From the NCBI GenBank assembly GCA_012838875.1, contig DUOL01000011.1, forward strand, positions 1-9,780: a stretch of DNA of 9,780 nucleotides. The letters are read 5' to 3'. Made by a program: the position numbers and the translations under genes. The notes under the pieces are model-generated. The model worked only from the letters and a program-made list of their open reading frames with translations, made no database searches and was not told the DNA's origin. Each line of letters begins with the position of its first letter. Positions within the stretch are counted from its first letter, which is position 1. Positions 1-6,411 of this stretch are shown in pieces. The DNA comes from Bacteroidales bacterium. Its GTDB lineage: Bacteria > Bacteroidota > Bacteroidia > Bacteroidales > WCHB1-69.

Positions 1-45
1 AAGAAACAAAAGAGTTATTAAATTTAAAAACAACCATTTTTTCAT
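1..45 (-). CDS. 5' end of a probable exported protein (partial, runs off the window)
   Basis: An ATG at 45-43 on the minus strand opens a frame that stays open to the edge, giving MKKWLFLNLITLLFL. A lysine pair followed by a hydrophobic run is a typical signal-peptide or membrane-anchor start. It lies 70 bases beyond the batA stop, in the same direction, so it may be the next gene of the bat cluster. Only 15 codons are visible and the product cannot be identified: a BatB, BatC or BatD-like protein is possible from position alone. A TATTTTTG box at 97-104 could give it its own promoter. Confidence 0.4.
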   Translation of the reverse strand, partial: MKKWLFLNLITLLFL

Positions 46-96
46 AACAATATTCTCTTTTTTATAATTAATAAATAGCCATCGGATTTAAAAGAA

Positions 97-104
97 CAAA
101 AATA
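97..104 (-). promoter_or_regulatory. possible -7 promoter element before the left-edge gene
   Basis: The minus strand reads TATTTTTG here, an exact match to the Bacteroidetes -7 consensus TAnnTTTG, about 50 bases before the ATG at 45. No TTTG -33 box is seen at the expected distance, and it lacks the GCA that follows the other boxes in this window. It also overlaps a weak 5-bp hairpin (ATAAG/CTTAT, 102-119) with a short T run on the minus strand, so it could be a chance match or part of a weak terminator behind batA. Confidence 0.25.
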
Positions 105-115
105 AGCCTTTTTAC

Positions 116-1129
116 TTATGAAACACCCCGAAAAATAAAATATCTGAATATGATTTCTAAAAGCAAACAGCCTATCGCCAAAATAAGGAACGGGACAAAC
201 TCATCTGATTTATTCTCAAACACCGATTCACTAATTTTAGTTTTTTCCATTTTATCAATTTCAGCATAAACCTCTTTCAACTTCTTGTTATTTGTTGCCC
301 TAAAATATTTCCCTCCCGTTTCTTGTGCTATAGAGCTCAATAACGGCTCGTCAAGTTCGGTAGGCATATAAATAGGACCATACGGCGTGGGATAGGGTGC
401 TTGTCCATTATTTGTCCCGCAACCAACCGTATAAACTTTAATTCCAAGATTATGAGCAATTTCCGCTGCTGAATAAGGGTCTAAATAGCCTGTATTATTC
501 ACCCCATCGGTAAGCAAAATAACAATCTTACTTTTTGCTTCACTCTCCCTCAACCGATTCAAGGCTGTCCCAAGTCCATCTCCAATCGCTGTTCCATCTT
601 CAATAAGTTCAAATTTCACTTTTTCTAACAAGCCGAGCAACGTTTGATGGTCCGAAGTGAGCGGACATTGTGTAAAAGCCTCTCCCGCATAAACAACCAA
701 CCCTATTCTATCGTTAGGTCTTCCTTCAATAAAATCGCCGGCAACTTTTTTAGCGGCTTCCAGACGGTTAGGAGAAAAATCCATCATCTTCATACTGCCC
801 GATATATCAAGCGTAATGACAATATCTACCCCTTCAACATCTATCTTATTTCGTTTAAAAGCAGTTTGTGGGCGTGCTAAAGCGACAATAATGAGAACAA
901 GCGCTAAATAACGAAAAAAAAGAGGAAGCCAAAAAAATCGTTGTTTCCACGTTTTCTTCCCGCCCGCAAAAGATTTTACAGTCGACAAGGTAATTCCGGG
1001 CTTTATTTTATGACGTTTCCATATTTGCCAACCTAAAATCGGAATAAAGAGAAGAAGTAATAAAAAATAAAGAGGTTGTGCAAATGAAATTTCACCAATA
1101 TTCTTAAAAAAATCAATCAAATAGTTCAT
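116..1129 (-). CDS. batA: BatA-like VWA-domain membrane protein
   Basis: A 337-residue inner-membrane protein of the Bat (Bacteroides aerotolerance) family. Hydrophobic segments lie at about residues 18-36 and 66-85, followed by a VWA domain (about 100-290) and a C-terminal membrane helix (about 311-333). The metal-ion-dependent adhesion site is complete: DISGS gives Asp108, Ser110 and Ser112, with Thr180 in DGTAIGDG and Asp208 in LLTDG. This order is standard for BatA. The start is supported by an AGGAG ribosome site about 7 bases upstream, one of the few clear ones in the window. Only 13 bases separate it from the stop of the upstream gene, so the two are almost certainly one operon. Bat proteins are associated with oxygen or stress tolerance in Bacteroides and spirochetes, but the molecular role is unsettled. 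BatB is the alternative, but the terminal helix and the upstream partner favour BatA. Confidence 0.9.
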   Translation of the reverse strand: MNYLIDFFKNIGEISFAQPLYFLLLLLFIPILGWQIWKRHKIKPGITLSTVKSFAGGKKTWKQRFFWLPLFFRYLALVLIIVALARPQTAFKRNKIDVEGVDIVITLDISGSMKMMDFSPNRLEAAKKVAGDFIEGRPNDRIGLVVYAGEAFTQCPLTSDHQTLLGLLEKVKFELIEDGTAIGDGLGTALNRLRESEAKSKIVILLTDGVNNTGYLDPYSAAEIAHNLGIKVYTVGCGTNNGQAPYPTPYGPIYMPTELDEPLLSSIAQETGGKYFRATNNKKLKEVYAEIDKMEKTKISESVFENKSDEFVPFLILAIGCLLLEIIFRYFIFRGVS

Positions 1130-1142
1130 CGTTTATCTCCTG

Positions 1143-2078
1143 TTAATTTGAAGAATTTGTTGTTACAGTTGCTGTTTTTTCAATAAAAGACTTCGTTTCA
1201 TTAAAACATTTGTCATGATCATCCGGTAGCGGTTTAGATTTTGCAAATTTAACCAAATCAGCCGTAGTAAGAATAAAGGAAAGTTGATTTTCCTGTTCCG
1301 AATCCAATTTCACTTGCCGAACAGCCTCAAAAATCTCATTCGATGTCATCTCCATCGCATCAATATCCCATCTATCTTTCAAATAAATCCTTATTATATC
1401 GGTCAGCTCGGAATAATACTCTTTGACAAGCCCTGCCTGCCAGAGCTTTTTATGTCGTAAAGCGTCCAAATTCCTTAACGCAATAATATGCGCAGGTTCT
1501 TTCGGTTTCACTCTCACTTTAAGCTCCACCTTAACCTTCTTCTTCGCATATTTCAAAATCAACCAAATTGCCAAAAGAATAATAATTACACACCCAACAG
1601 CAATAAGAATATATGGAAGAAGTTCTTTAAACGTAATACGCACTTTAACAGGCAATTTAATATCTTTTATCGCTGCGGTCGTATCAACGGGAACGGGGGA
1701 AACGGAGAAATAGAGAGAATCACTCTGGGCAAGAAGTATAGAATCAAGAGTGAAAATAGATAGCGAAGGAAAATAGTAACTCCCGGAATCAAAGCATGTT
1801 ACAGTAATTGTTTGATGTAATGAATACTGATTTTCAGAAACTAAAGTATCAAATTTTGAAATATTAATAATTTCAATAGGAGCAATCTCTTCCGGCAACA
1901 ATTTAGAAAGTAAAAATGGACTTTGCTTCGGGGCTGTAATATTAACTTCCGCACGCAAATAATCCCCAATCAATATTTGAGTCGAATCTATGGAAACCTT
2001 GATTTGATAATCTTGTCCGAAAAGAGTATTGAACAAAATCAAAGAAACAAAAGTGACAAAAGTAGTTTTAAATTTCAT
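1143..2078 (-). CDS. batA-associated single-pass membrane protein (BatD/DUF4381-like)
   Basis: A predicted 311-residue exported protein encoded just before batA. It has a signal peptide (residues 1-21, ending LFGQ), an extracytoplasmic beta-rich region (about 22-150), one membrane helix (about 153-177) and a basic, helical cytoplasmic domain (about 180-311). The cytoplasmic part has the ALRNLDAL, KEYYSELTDIIRIYL and EMTSNEI pattern seen in the protein that lies next to batA in Bacteroidetes operons; this is family recognition from memory, not a search. I chose the ATG at 2078 because it gives a clean signal peptide and has AAGGA just upstream. In-frame starts at 2108 (ATG) and 2153 add residues that spoil the signal peptide. 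A poor -7 match (TATAATTG, 2151-2158) lies upstream. Function is unknown; a partner of BatA at the membrane is inferred from operon position. Confidence 0.75.
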   Translation of the reverse strand: MKFKTTFVTFVSLILFNTLFGQDYQIKVSIDSTQILIGDYLRAEVNITAPKQSPFLLSKLLPEEIAPIEIINISKFDTLVSENQYSLHQTITVTCFDSGSYYFPSLSIFTLDSILLAQSDSLYFSVSPVPVDTTAAIKDIKLPVKVRITFKELLPYILIAVGCVIIILLAIWLILKYAKKKVKVELKVRVKPKEPAHIIALRNLDALRHKKLWQAGLVKEYYSELTDIIRIYLKDRWDIDAMEMTSNEIFEAVRQVKLDSEQENQLSFILTTADLVKFAKSKPLPDDHDKCFNETKSFIEKTATVTTNSSN

Positions 2079-2305
2079 TTTCCTTGTTTTACTTTCAACA
2101 AATATCATGCAACCCCTAAAAATAATTTTTAAGAGTATATGATAAACGTACAATTATAGTAATATATTGAAAGTATTCGATATTTTTTGCATTAAAATTT
2201 CACATATTTTAACGAATTATGTAAGTTTCTTGCGGATTCAAAACAAATTCGGGGTAACTAATAAAACTATTTTTATAATAATTAAGCAGACAATATTATT
2301 TATTA
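2079..2305. other. gene-free AT-rich spacer upstream of the bat genes
   Basis: Together with the repeat at 2306-2467 this makes a 394-base stretch without a credible gene. It should hold the promoter for the bat genes, but I see only a 7-of-8 match to the -7 box on the minus strand (TATAATTG, 2151-2158) and no -33 box. On the plus strand TATTTTTTGCA at 2181-2191 resembles the promoter motif used elsewhere in the window, with one extra T, and points into the repeat. Nothing else is recognisable. Confidence 0.5.
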
Positions 2306-2467
2306 GGGCGTGCCCCCTCGCTACGCTCGGGGTCGGTCTCCGCCTGCAAGTCCGCAGGAAGAAGCTATGAATAGCATAGTCGAAAAAGGAGCTTCTAAAG
2401 TCGCTCTTTTTCTCCTTGCTCTTCAAAGCTCCTTCCTTTGCGGGCTTTACGGCTGCGCCCTCACGCA
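2306..2467 (+). repeat. GC-rich structured dispersed repeat, copy 1
   Basis: About 160 bases that stand out from the AT-rich surroundings. The first 40 bases (2306-2345) are identical to 9680-9719; after that the copies diverge but keep similar parts. Internal palindromes include GGGC-GT-GCCC (2306-2315), CCTGC/GCAGG (2344-2358), CTATG/CATAG (about 2365-2379), GGAGCTT/AAGCTCC (2388-2394 with 2426-2432) and GGGC/GCCC near the right end. The right end stops about 5 bases from the stop codon of the T9SS type B gene. There is no transposase and no target duplication that I can see, so it is better read as a REP/MITE-like palindromic element than an insertion sequence. Element limits are approximate. 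Confidence 0.75.
2383..2411 (-). terminator. bidirectional hairpin terminator inside repeat copy 1
   Basis: The left arm AAAAA-G-GAGC (2383-2392) pairs with the right arm GCTCTTTTT (2403-2411), with one bulged base and a 10-base loop. An A run on one side and a T run on the other mean a U tract follows the stem in either direction. On the minus strand it lies about 60-90 bases beyond the stop of the T9SS type B gene, so it is a likely end for that transcript. A longer outer stem, GGAGCTT with AAGCTCC (2388-2432), could form instead and is also followed by Ts on the minus strand. Confidence 0.55.
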
Positions 2468-2472
2468 GAATA

Positions 2473-4383
2473 CTAACGAATTATAGAGACAACCCCCTTG
2501 TAAAGACGCTGTTCGTTATCCCTAAAAAGCACAAGAATTTTATAAATATAAGTCCCCACAGGCGCCTTATTTCCATTGGATAATTTCCCGTCCCAATAAG
2601 CGGTAAAATCGGTGGAGTAGTAGATAAGATCACCCCAACGAGAATAAATATGAATTTCATACTCTATCACTCCCCTACCTTGCGGTTGAAAAACCTCATT
2701 TTTCCCATCAACATTAGGAGAAAACGCACTCGGGATAAATAGATAATACTCATCGCCGGTAACCGTAACAGGATAGGATACGCTATGCGTACAACCATTT
2801 GCAGAGGTAACCGTTAGCGTAACTGAAAATGTGCCTCCATAAGAATACGAATAAGAGGGATTTTGTTCTGTTGACGTATTATTTACCGAAGAGTGATCTC
2901 CAAAATTCCAATCCCAAGAGACGGCACCGACAGAATGGTCAAAAAATTGTATGGTTGGATTTTCAATATTTACACTCCATTGGTCGGCAGAAAATTCTGC
3001 CACCGGGGAGGGAACAACATAGACTGTAGCACTACCGGTACAACCTTGGGGAGTTGAAACTACAACCGTATAAGATGACGGGTTGTCCGAAGCCGGTCGA
3101 ATAGTTGGAGAGGTACTCCCATCACTCCAAAGATAGGTTACCCCTGGTGGCGCACTCACCGTAGCCATTTCGCCGACACAGACAGTATCGGGATAAATCG
3201 TAGGTATTAAGGAATCTATCACTGTAACGGAAGCTGTAGCCGTTGCCGTACAGTTGCCTGCGGCAGATGTTCCTGTTACGGTATAAACCGTATTTGTCGT
3301 AGGAGAAACCGTATAAGAAACGCCGGTCGCACCGGTATTCCACTGATAAGTTGCGGCTCCGGAAGCAGTAAGTGTTGCACTCTCGCCCATACATATCGTT
3401 GTAGATGTAACCGTAACCACAGGCACCTGATGGACTACCAAACTACAAGTCGTGGGCGGTCCATAAGTAGAACCATTAAAGACTTCCACCGAATAGTTCC
3501 CTGCATGTTGAAGGGTTACATTAGGAATGGTAATGGAAGGAGTTGTTGTAGTTTGCGTAAAACCGTTAGGTCCTGACCAACGATAAGAGACGGCCCCGCT
3601 GACAGGATTAGCCGTAATCGTTGCCGTTTCGCCTTCGCAAACCTCATCTCCTTGAACGGGAGATGTAATCGCACAATCGGTATTTGCCGTAGAGCTACCG
3701 TCCCGAGCAAAACTGATAGTTCCGGTACAACCTTCCCAATTGGAAATAAAAAGAATGTACCATTGCCCAACTTGCGCATTATTGATATGCACCCACTCCG
3801 TTGGAGAAGGCGTAGCGCTACAATCAGTCAATCTACCGGAAGGTGAAGTATACCAATTCTGCATCCAAGACATGCCGTAAGTATAACTATTATAATTATT
3901 ATCAACGTAAGTCGGATGATGACTAAAAAATTGTGGTCCGTAAACCGAATACTCATAATAATAAGTGTTATACGGCAGATTATCATATAAATAGTTTGCA
4001 AGAGAATAGGGATAATTTCGGCACATATCCACCATATCGGCATCGGTAAAAGGTCCCCAACAGGCATAGTCGATGTCGCAACCATTGCTATGCGACATGA
4101 AAATATTTAATGTTCCGGGATGACTAATTTTCATCTTATACCAAGCAGGGTTTAAGTCTCCGCCATTGTCTAAGTCCAAACAACCGGTAGTATTCAAATA
4201 GTATAACTCCGTAGCATAGCCTGATGTTCCAACGCTATAGGTAACTCCGTACGGATTTTCGTCCGCACAGAATGGTGTTGCATTCATATTGGTATTAGAA
4301 CAAAGACGCGTAGCTTGAGCATTGACACGAAGAGTGCAAAAAAGTGAGAGGGAGATAAAAAGAAGTAGAGTATTGACTTTCAT
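2473..4383 (-). CDS. multidomain secreted protein with Ig-like and PKD domains and T9SS type B sorting tail
   Basis: A predicted 636-residue surface or secreted protein exported by Sec and then the type IX system. In order: a signal peptide (1-22, ending RVNAQA); an N-terminal beta domain of a kind common in Bacteroidetes cargo (about 25-230, with WYKMKISHPGTLNIFMS, DIDYACWGPF and VGQWYILFISNWEG); three Ig-like repeats, each with a CxGExAT signature (Cys249, Cys331, Cys402); a PKD domain (about 460-541, WDWNFGD); and a type B (gliding-motility-associated) C-terminal domain (about 547-636, IPSAFSPNVDGKNEVF, RWGDLIYY, WDG, GTYIYKI). The N-terminal domain carries a Tyr-rich stretch at 124-169. 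I chose the ATG at 4383 rather than 4425 because it gives the signal peptide and lies after the promoter box at 4406-4413. It appears to be a single-gene unit. Adhesion is likely from the domains, but the ligand is unknown. No catalytic domain is visible. Confidence 0.88.
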   Translation of the reverse strand: MKVNTLLLFISLSLFCTLRVNAQATRLCSNTNMNATPFCADENPYGVTYSVGTSGYATELYYLNTTGCLDLDNGGDLNPAWYKMKISHPGTLNIFMSHSNGCDIDYACWGPFTDADMVDMCRNYPYSLANYLYDNLPYNTYYYEYSVYGPQFFSHHPTYVDNNYNSYTYGMSWMQNWYTSPSGRLTDCSATPSPTEWVHINNAQVGQWYILFISNWEGCTGTISFARDGSSTANTDCAITSPVQGDEVCEGETATITANPVSGAVSYRWSGPNGFTQTTTTPSITIPNVTLQHAGNYSVEVFNGSTYGPPTTCSLVVHQVPVVTVTSTTICMGESATLTASGAATYQWNTGATGVSYTVSPTTNTVYTVTGTSAAGNCTATATASVTVIDSLIPTIYPDTVCVGEMATVSAPPGVTYLWSDGSTSPTIRPASDNPSSYTVVVSTPQGCTGSATVYVVPSPVAEFSADQWSVNIENPTIQFFDHSVGAVSWDWNFGDHSSVNNTSTEQNPSYSYSYGGTFSVTLTVTSANGCTHSVSYPVTVTGDEYYLFIPSAFSPNVDGKNEVFQPQGRGVIEYEIHIYSRWGDLIYYSTDFTAYWDGKLSNGNKAPVGTYIYKILVLFRDNEQRLYKGVVSIIR

Positions 4384-4405
4384 AAATATACCATTAAATG
4401 AACTG

Positions 4406-4413
4406 CAAAAATA
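4406..4413 (-). promoter_or_regulatory. -7 promoter element for the T9SS type B gene
   Basis: The minus strand reads TATTTTTGCA, matching the Bacteroidetes -7 consensus TAnnTTTG, 22 bases before the ATG at 4383. The -33 TTTG box is not evident. The implied start of transcription near 4400 gives a very short leader and would exclude the longer reading frame that begins at 4425. Confidence 0.55.
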
Positions 4414-4456
4414 ACTATTTTTCATGAAAAAGACATTTTTTTTCTTTGTAATGTTG

Positions 4457-4485
4457 TTTGAATATTAAAAAAAGTTGTATTTTTG
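4457..4485 (+). promoter_or_regulatory. promoter of tRNA-Asp
   Basis: TTTG at 4457-4460 and TATTTTTG at 4478-4485 match the Bacteroidetes -33 and -7 consensus elements, with a 17-base spacer. The tRNA begins 25 bases after the -7 box. This is the most complete promoter in the window. Confidence 0.7.
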
Positions 4486-4510
4486 CATTCTCAATCTAAC
4501 CCTAAGAGGA

Positions 4511-4584
4511 GGTTCGGTAGTTCAGTTGGTTAGAATACGTGCCTGTCACGCACGGGGTCGCGGGTTCGAGTCCCGTCCGGACCG
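4511..4584 (+). tRNA. tRNA-Asp (anticodon GTC)
   Basis: A 74-base cloverleaf. The acceptor GGTTCGG pairs with CCGGACC (one T-G), the D stem GTTC pairs with GAAT, the anticodon stem CGTGC pairs with GCACG around loop CTGTCAC, and the T stem GCGGG pairs with CCCGT around TTCGAGT. The anticodon GTC is at 4545-4547 and the discriminator is G, as expected for tRNA-Asp. CCA is not encoded (the next bases are CAA), so it must be added after transcription. A promoter lies upstream and a strong hairpin terminator follows directly. Confidence 0.97.
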
Positions 4585-4585
4585 C

Positions 4586-4626
4586 AAAAAACGCTAACAA
4601 TCAAAAAAAGATAGTTAGCGTTTTTT
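4586..4626 (+). terminator. Rho-independent terminator after tRNA-Asp
   Basis: CGCTAAC (4592-4598) pairs with GTTAGCG (4614-4620), extended by six As on the left and six Ts on the right, giving a stem of up to 13 pairs and a U tract. It starts two bases after the tRNA. The A run would also supply a U tract to transcripts coming the other way. Confidence 0.85.
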
Positions 4627-4656
4627 ATTTCGCTTACACAGAACATGCACGAAAAC

Positions 4657-4687
4657 AAAAAAGAGTAACCTTTTAAGATTACTCTTT
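4657..4687 (-). terminator. Rho-independent terminator after tRNA-His
   Basis: AAAGAGTAA (4660-4668) pairs perfectly over 9 bases with TTACTCTTT (4679-4687), with a 10-base loop. On the minus strand the stem is followed by more Ts (4657-4659). It lies about 12 bases beyond the 3' end of tRNA-His, so each of the two convergent tRNAs has its own terminator. Confidence 0.75.
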
Positions 4688-4701
4688 ATGCTTTGCTCTG
4701 G

Positions 4702-4776
4702 GGCGACCAGTGGGAGTCGAACCCACGACCTTCGGAACCACAATCCGGCACTCTAACCAACTGAGCTATGATCGCC
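4702..4776 (-). tRNA. tRNA-His (anticodon GTG)
   Basis: A 75-base cloverleaf including the extra 5' G (G-1, at 4776) typical of tRNA-His, which faces discriminator C73 (4702). The acceptor GCGATCA pairs with TGGTCGC, the D stem GCTC with GAGT, and the T stem GTGGG with CCCAC around TTCGACT. The anticodon GTG is at 4739-4741 in loop TTGTGGT. The anticodon stem CCGGA/TCCGA has a C27-A43 mismatch at its outer pair. The three bases after the discriminator are CCA (4699-4701), so the CCA end is encoded here, unlike in the adjacent tRNA-Asp. Confidence 0.96.
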
Positions 4777-4789
4777 ATATTTTGCAGTG

Positions 4790-4797
4790 CAAAAATA
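4790..4797 (-). promoter_or_regulatory. -7 promoter element of tRNA-His
   Basis: The minus strand reads TATTTTTGCA, an exact match to TAnnTTTG, 13 bases before the tRNA 5' end. No clear -33 TTG is present at 17-21 bases. Confidence 0.6.
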
Positions 4798-4866
4798 CAT
4801 TTTTTTTAAGAATAATAAACAGTTATTTTAATTTATTTTGATATAAAGTAAAATTGTCAATTAAAT

Positions 4867-5481
4867 TTACTGAATACTATCTAATTTCTGCTTTTCAGCA
4901 TCAAATTTTTGTTTAGCTTTTTTCTGAGCTTCCTCGGTCTTTTGGATATCCCTCTCTAAATTATTCTTCTTTTTATTAAGCCCGTCCAATTTTTTGGTTA
5001 ATTTTTGATACTCTTTTTCAATTTTTACTAAAACTTTGTGCTGTTCTTCTTTTTGCGATTGGATATATAATGCTTCGCCGGACGTGCCCCAATCCTGTAA
5101 GACATTTTTAAAATTAGCATAGATTCCCTCTTCACTCTCTCCGACAAATTTATCGCCTCCTTTTGACGCTAAAAGAATTATGGAAGAACTAGACTTCCCG
5201 CCTGAAATTTTAACATAAACATCTAATAATTGTGATGTTACTGAAGGACATGAAGCCTGCTCATACACCATAAATCCACTCATTTTCCCAAAACTAATTA
5301 GACCGCGTTCGATAAAGAACTTTTTCACAACAGTTTCCATGATATCCTTAGGAACTTTATATTCGCCAACGATACAGGCTCGTCTCTCTTTTTGAAATTT
5401 AATTTGCTTACTTTCAACTTTTTGTGAAAACGCAAAAACTGAACCTGCTACTAAAAAAAGTAAAATAATAATCTTTTTCAT
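4867..5481 (-). CDS. exported coiled-coil protein of unknown function
   Basis: A 204-residue protein that I do not recognise. Residues 1-20 form a signal peptide (MKKIIILLFL, ending AFSQ) with no lipobox cysteine near the likely cleavage site, so it is probably periplasmic. Residues about 25-138 form a compact mixed domain with two cysteines (36 and 78), which could form a disulphide in the periplasm. Residues about 142-204 are very rich in Lys, Glu and Gln with heptad-like hydrophobic spacing (VLVKIEKEYQKLTKKLDGL), indicating a charged coiled coil that runs to the C-terminus. Upstream is a 112-base gap to the amidase gene and a 7-of-8 match to the -7 box on the minus strand (TAAGATTG, 5524-5531), so it may be transcribed alone or by read-through. 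The start has no strong ribosome site. Confidence 0.75.
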   Translation of the reverse strand: MKKIIILLFLVAGSVFAFSQKVESKQIKFQKERRACIVGEYKVPKDIMETVVKKFFIERGLISFGKMSGFMVYEQASCPSVTSQLLDVYVKISGGKSSSSIILLASKGGDKFVGESEEGIYANFKNVLQDWGTSGEALYIQSQKEEQHKVLVKIEKEYQKLTKKLDGLNKKKNNLERDIQKTEEAQKKAKQKFDAEKQKLDSIQ

Positions 5482-5593
5482 AATTTGATTTTTTAATTAA
5501 TTGATATTTGACTAACTTATTAACAATCTTATTTTATTTTTGTTGTATTTTACATATAAAAAAATATTGCGTCTTAAGATAAATGATAAATTT

Positions 5594-6379
5594 TTAAAAT
5601 TCGGTAAACGTATCCCAATCAGGGGCTACAGCTAACTCCTCTCTTACCTTTAGCAATATTCTCTTGGAGGCAGTCCCGTCTAATATCGTTTCAACATCAT
5701 TCAATGTTTGCGTAACTATTCTCCCTAACGGGTCAATAATCATACTATTTCCATTATGAGCTACGCCATTGCCGTCTTTACCAATCCTATTCACTACAAC
5801 AACATAAGCCTGATTCTCAATAGCTCGTGCCTGCGCTAAGGTACGCAAAACCTTAATACGTGCCTCCGGAAAATTGGCAATAAAAATTAAAACATCATAA
5901 TCAAAACTGTTCTCCTGAAAACGATTCCGAGACCATAACGGAAAACGAACATCATAACAAATTTGCGGTAAAAACTTCCACCCCTTACGCTCTACAAATT
6001 GTCGTTTATTACCGGGCGTGCATATTGCCTTTTCATTACCGAAAAAAAGATGTCGTTTATCGTAATGAGCCAAAACACCATCGGGCGTTACCCAAACTAA
6101 ACGATTGAATATCTTATCTCCTTCTTTAATCGGCAAACTTGCAACAATGTCCGCTTCGCGTTGAGAACTGATTTCGTGAAGAAAATTAATCGTGTTCCCC
6201 TCCATACTTTCCGCATACTGCCCAAAAGAAGAAGAAACACCTACATTAAATAATTCGGGAAATATTATAACATCTACATTTTTCTTGAAATCATCTAACA
6301 TTTGTCGGTAATGCTCCAAATTTTTTTGAACGGCATTCGGCTTAATATCTGACTGAACAAGAGCAAAACGTAAAAACAT
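5594..6379 (-). CDS. nitrilase-superfamily amidase (omega-amidase/YafV-like)
   Basis: A 261-residue cytoplasmic carbon-nitrogen hydrolase. The catalytic triad is visible: Glu42 in FPELFN, Lys108 in YDKRHLF and the nucleophile Cys141 in ICYDVRFP, with the family's conserved Glu116 in FGNEK. Length and motifs best fit the YafV/omega-amidase branch (about 255 residues), whose members hydrolyse 2-oxoglutaramate or 2-oxosuccinamate to the oxo acid and ammonia. Substrate is inferred from family likeness only; a deaminated-glutathione amidase or a general aliphatic amidase is possible. The ATG at 6379 lies 32 bases after the sufB stop in the same direction, so co-transcription with sufB is likely, although no functional link to Fe-S assembly is known to me. 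There is no clear Shine-Dalgarno sequence. Confidence 0.88.
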   Translation of the reverse strand: MFLRFALVQSDIKPNAVQKNLEHYRQMLDDFKKNVDVIIFPELFNVGVSSSFGQYAESMEGNTINFLHEISSQREADIVASLPIKEGDKIFNRLVWVTPDGVLAHYDKRHLFFGNEKAICTPGNKRQFVERKGWKFLPQICYDVRFPLWSRNRFQENSFDYDVLIFIANFPEARIKVLRTLAQARAIENQAYVVVVNRIGKDGNGVAHNGNSMIIDPLGRIVTQTLNDVETILDGTASKRILLKVREELAVAPDWDTFTEF

Positions 6380-6411
6380 AGCATATTTTTTTTAGAGAAA
6401 CTTCCTTACTA

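Noticed and set aside
2167..2370. A 67-codon plus-strand frame entering the repeat
   Set aside because: It begins with TTG in AT-rich spacer, has no ribosome site and its C-terminal part is repeat sequence.
2238..2426. A 62-codon minus-strand frame across repeat copy 1
   Set aside because: It is formed largely by translation of the repeat, ends in AT-rich noncoding DNA and has no start signal. Such frames are common artefacts of GC-rich palindromic repeats.
2306..2467. The two GC-rich repeats as a CRISPR array or insertion sequence
   Set aside because: There are only two copies 7 kb apart, no regular spacers, no cas genes, no transposase and no visible target-site duplication.
3122..3394. 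A 90-codon minus-strand frame inside the T9SS type B gene
   Set aside because: It is an out-of-frame reading of the Ig-like repeat region, whose repeated Thr/Ala/Gly codons keep the alternative frame open; composition is Arg/Cys/Tyr-rich and unlike a real protein.
4383..4425. A longer start for the T9SS type B gene at 4425
   Set aside because: The extra 14 residues would hide the signal peptide, and the promoter box at 4406-4413 lies inside that extension.
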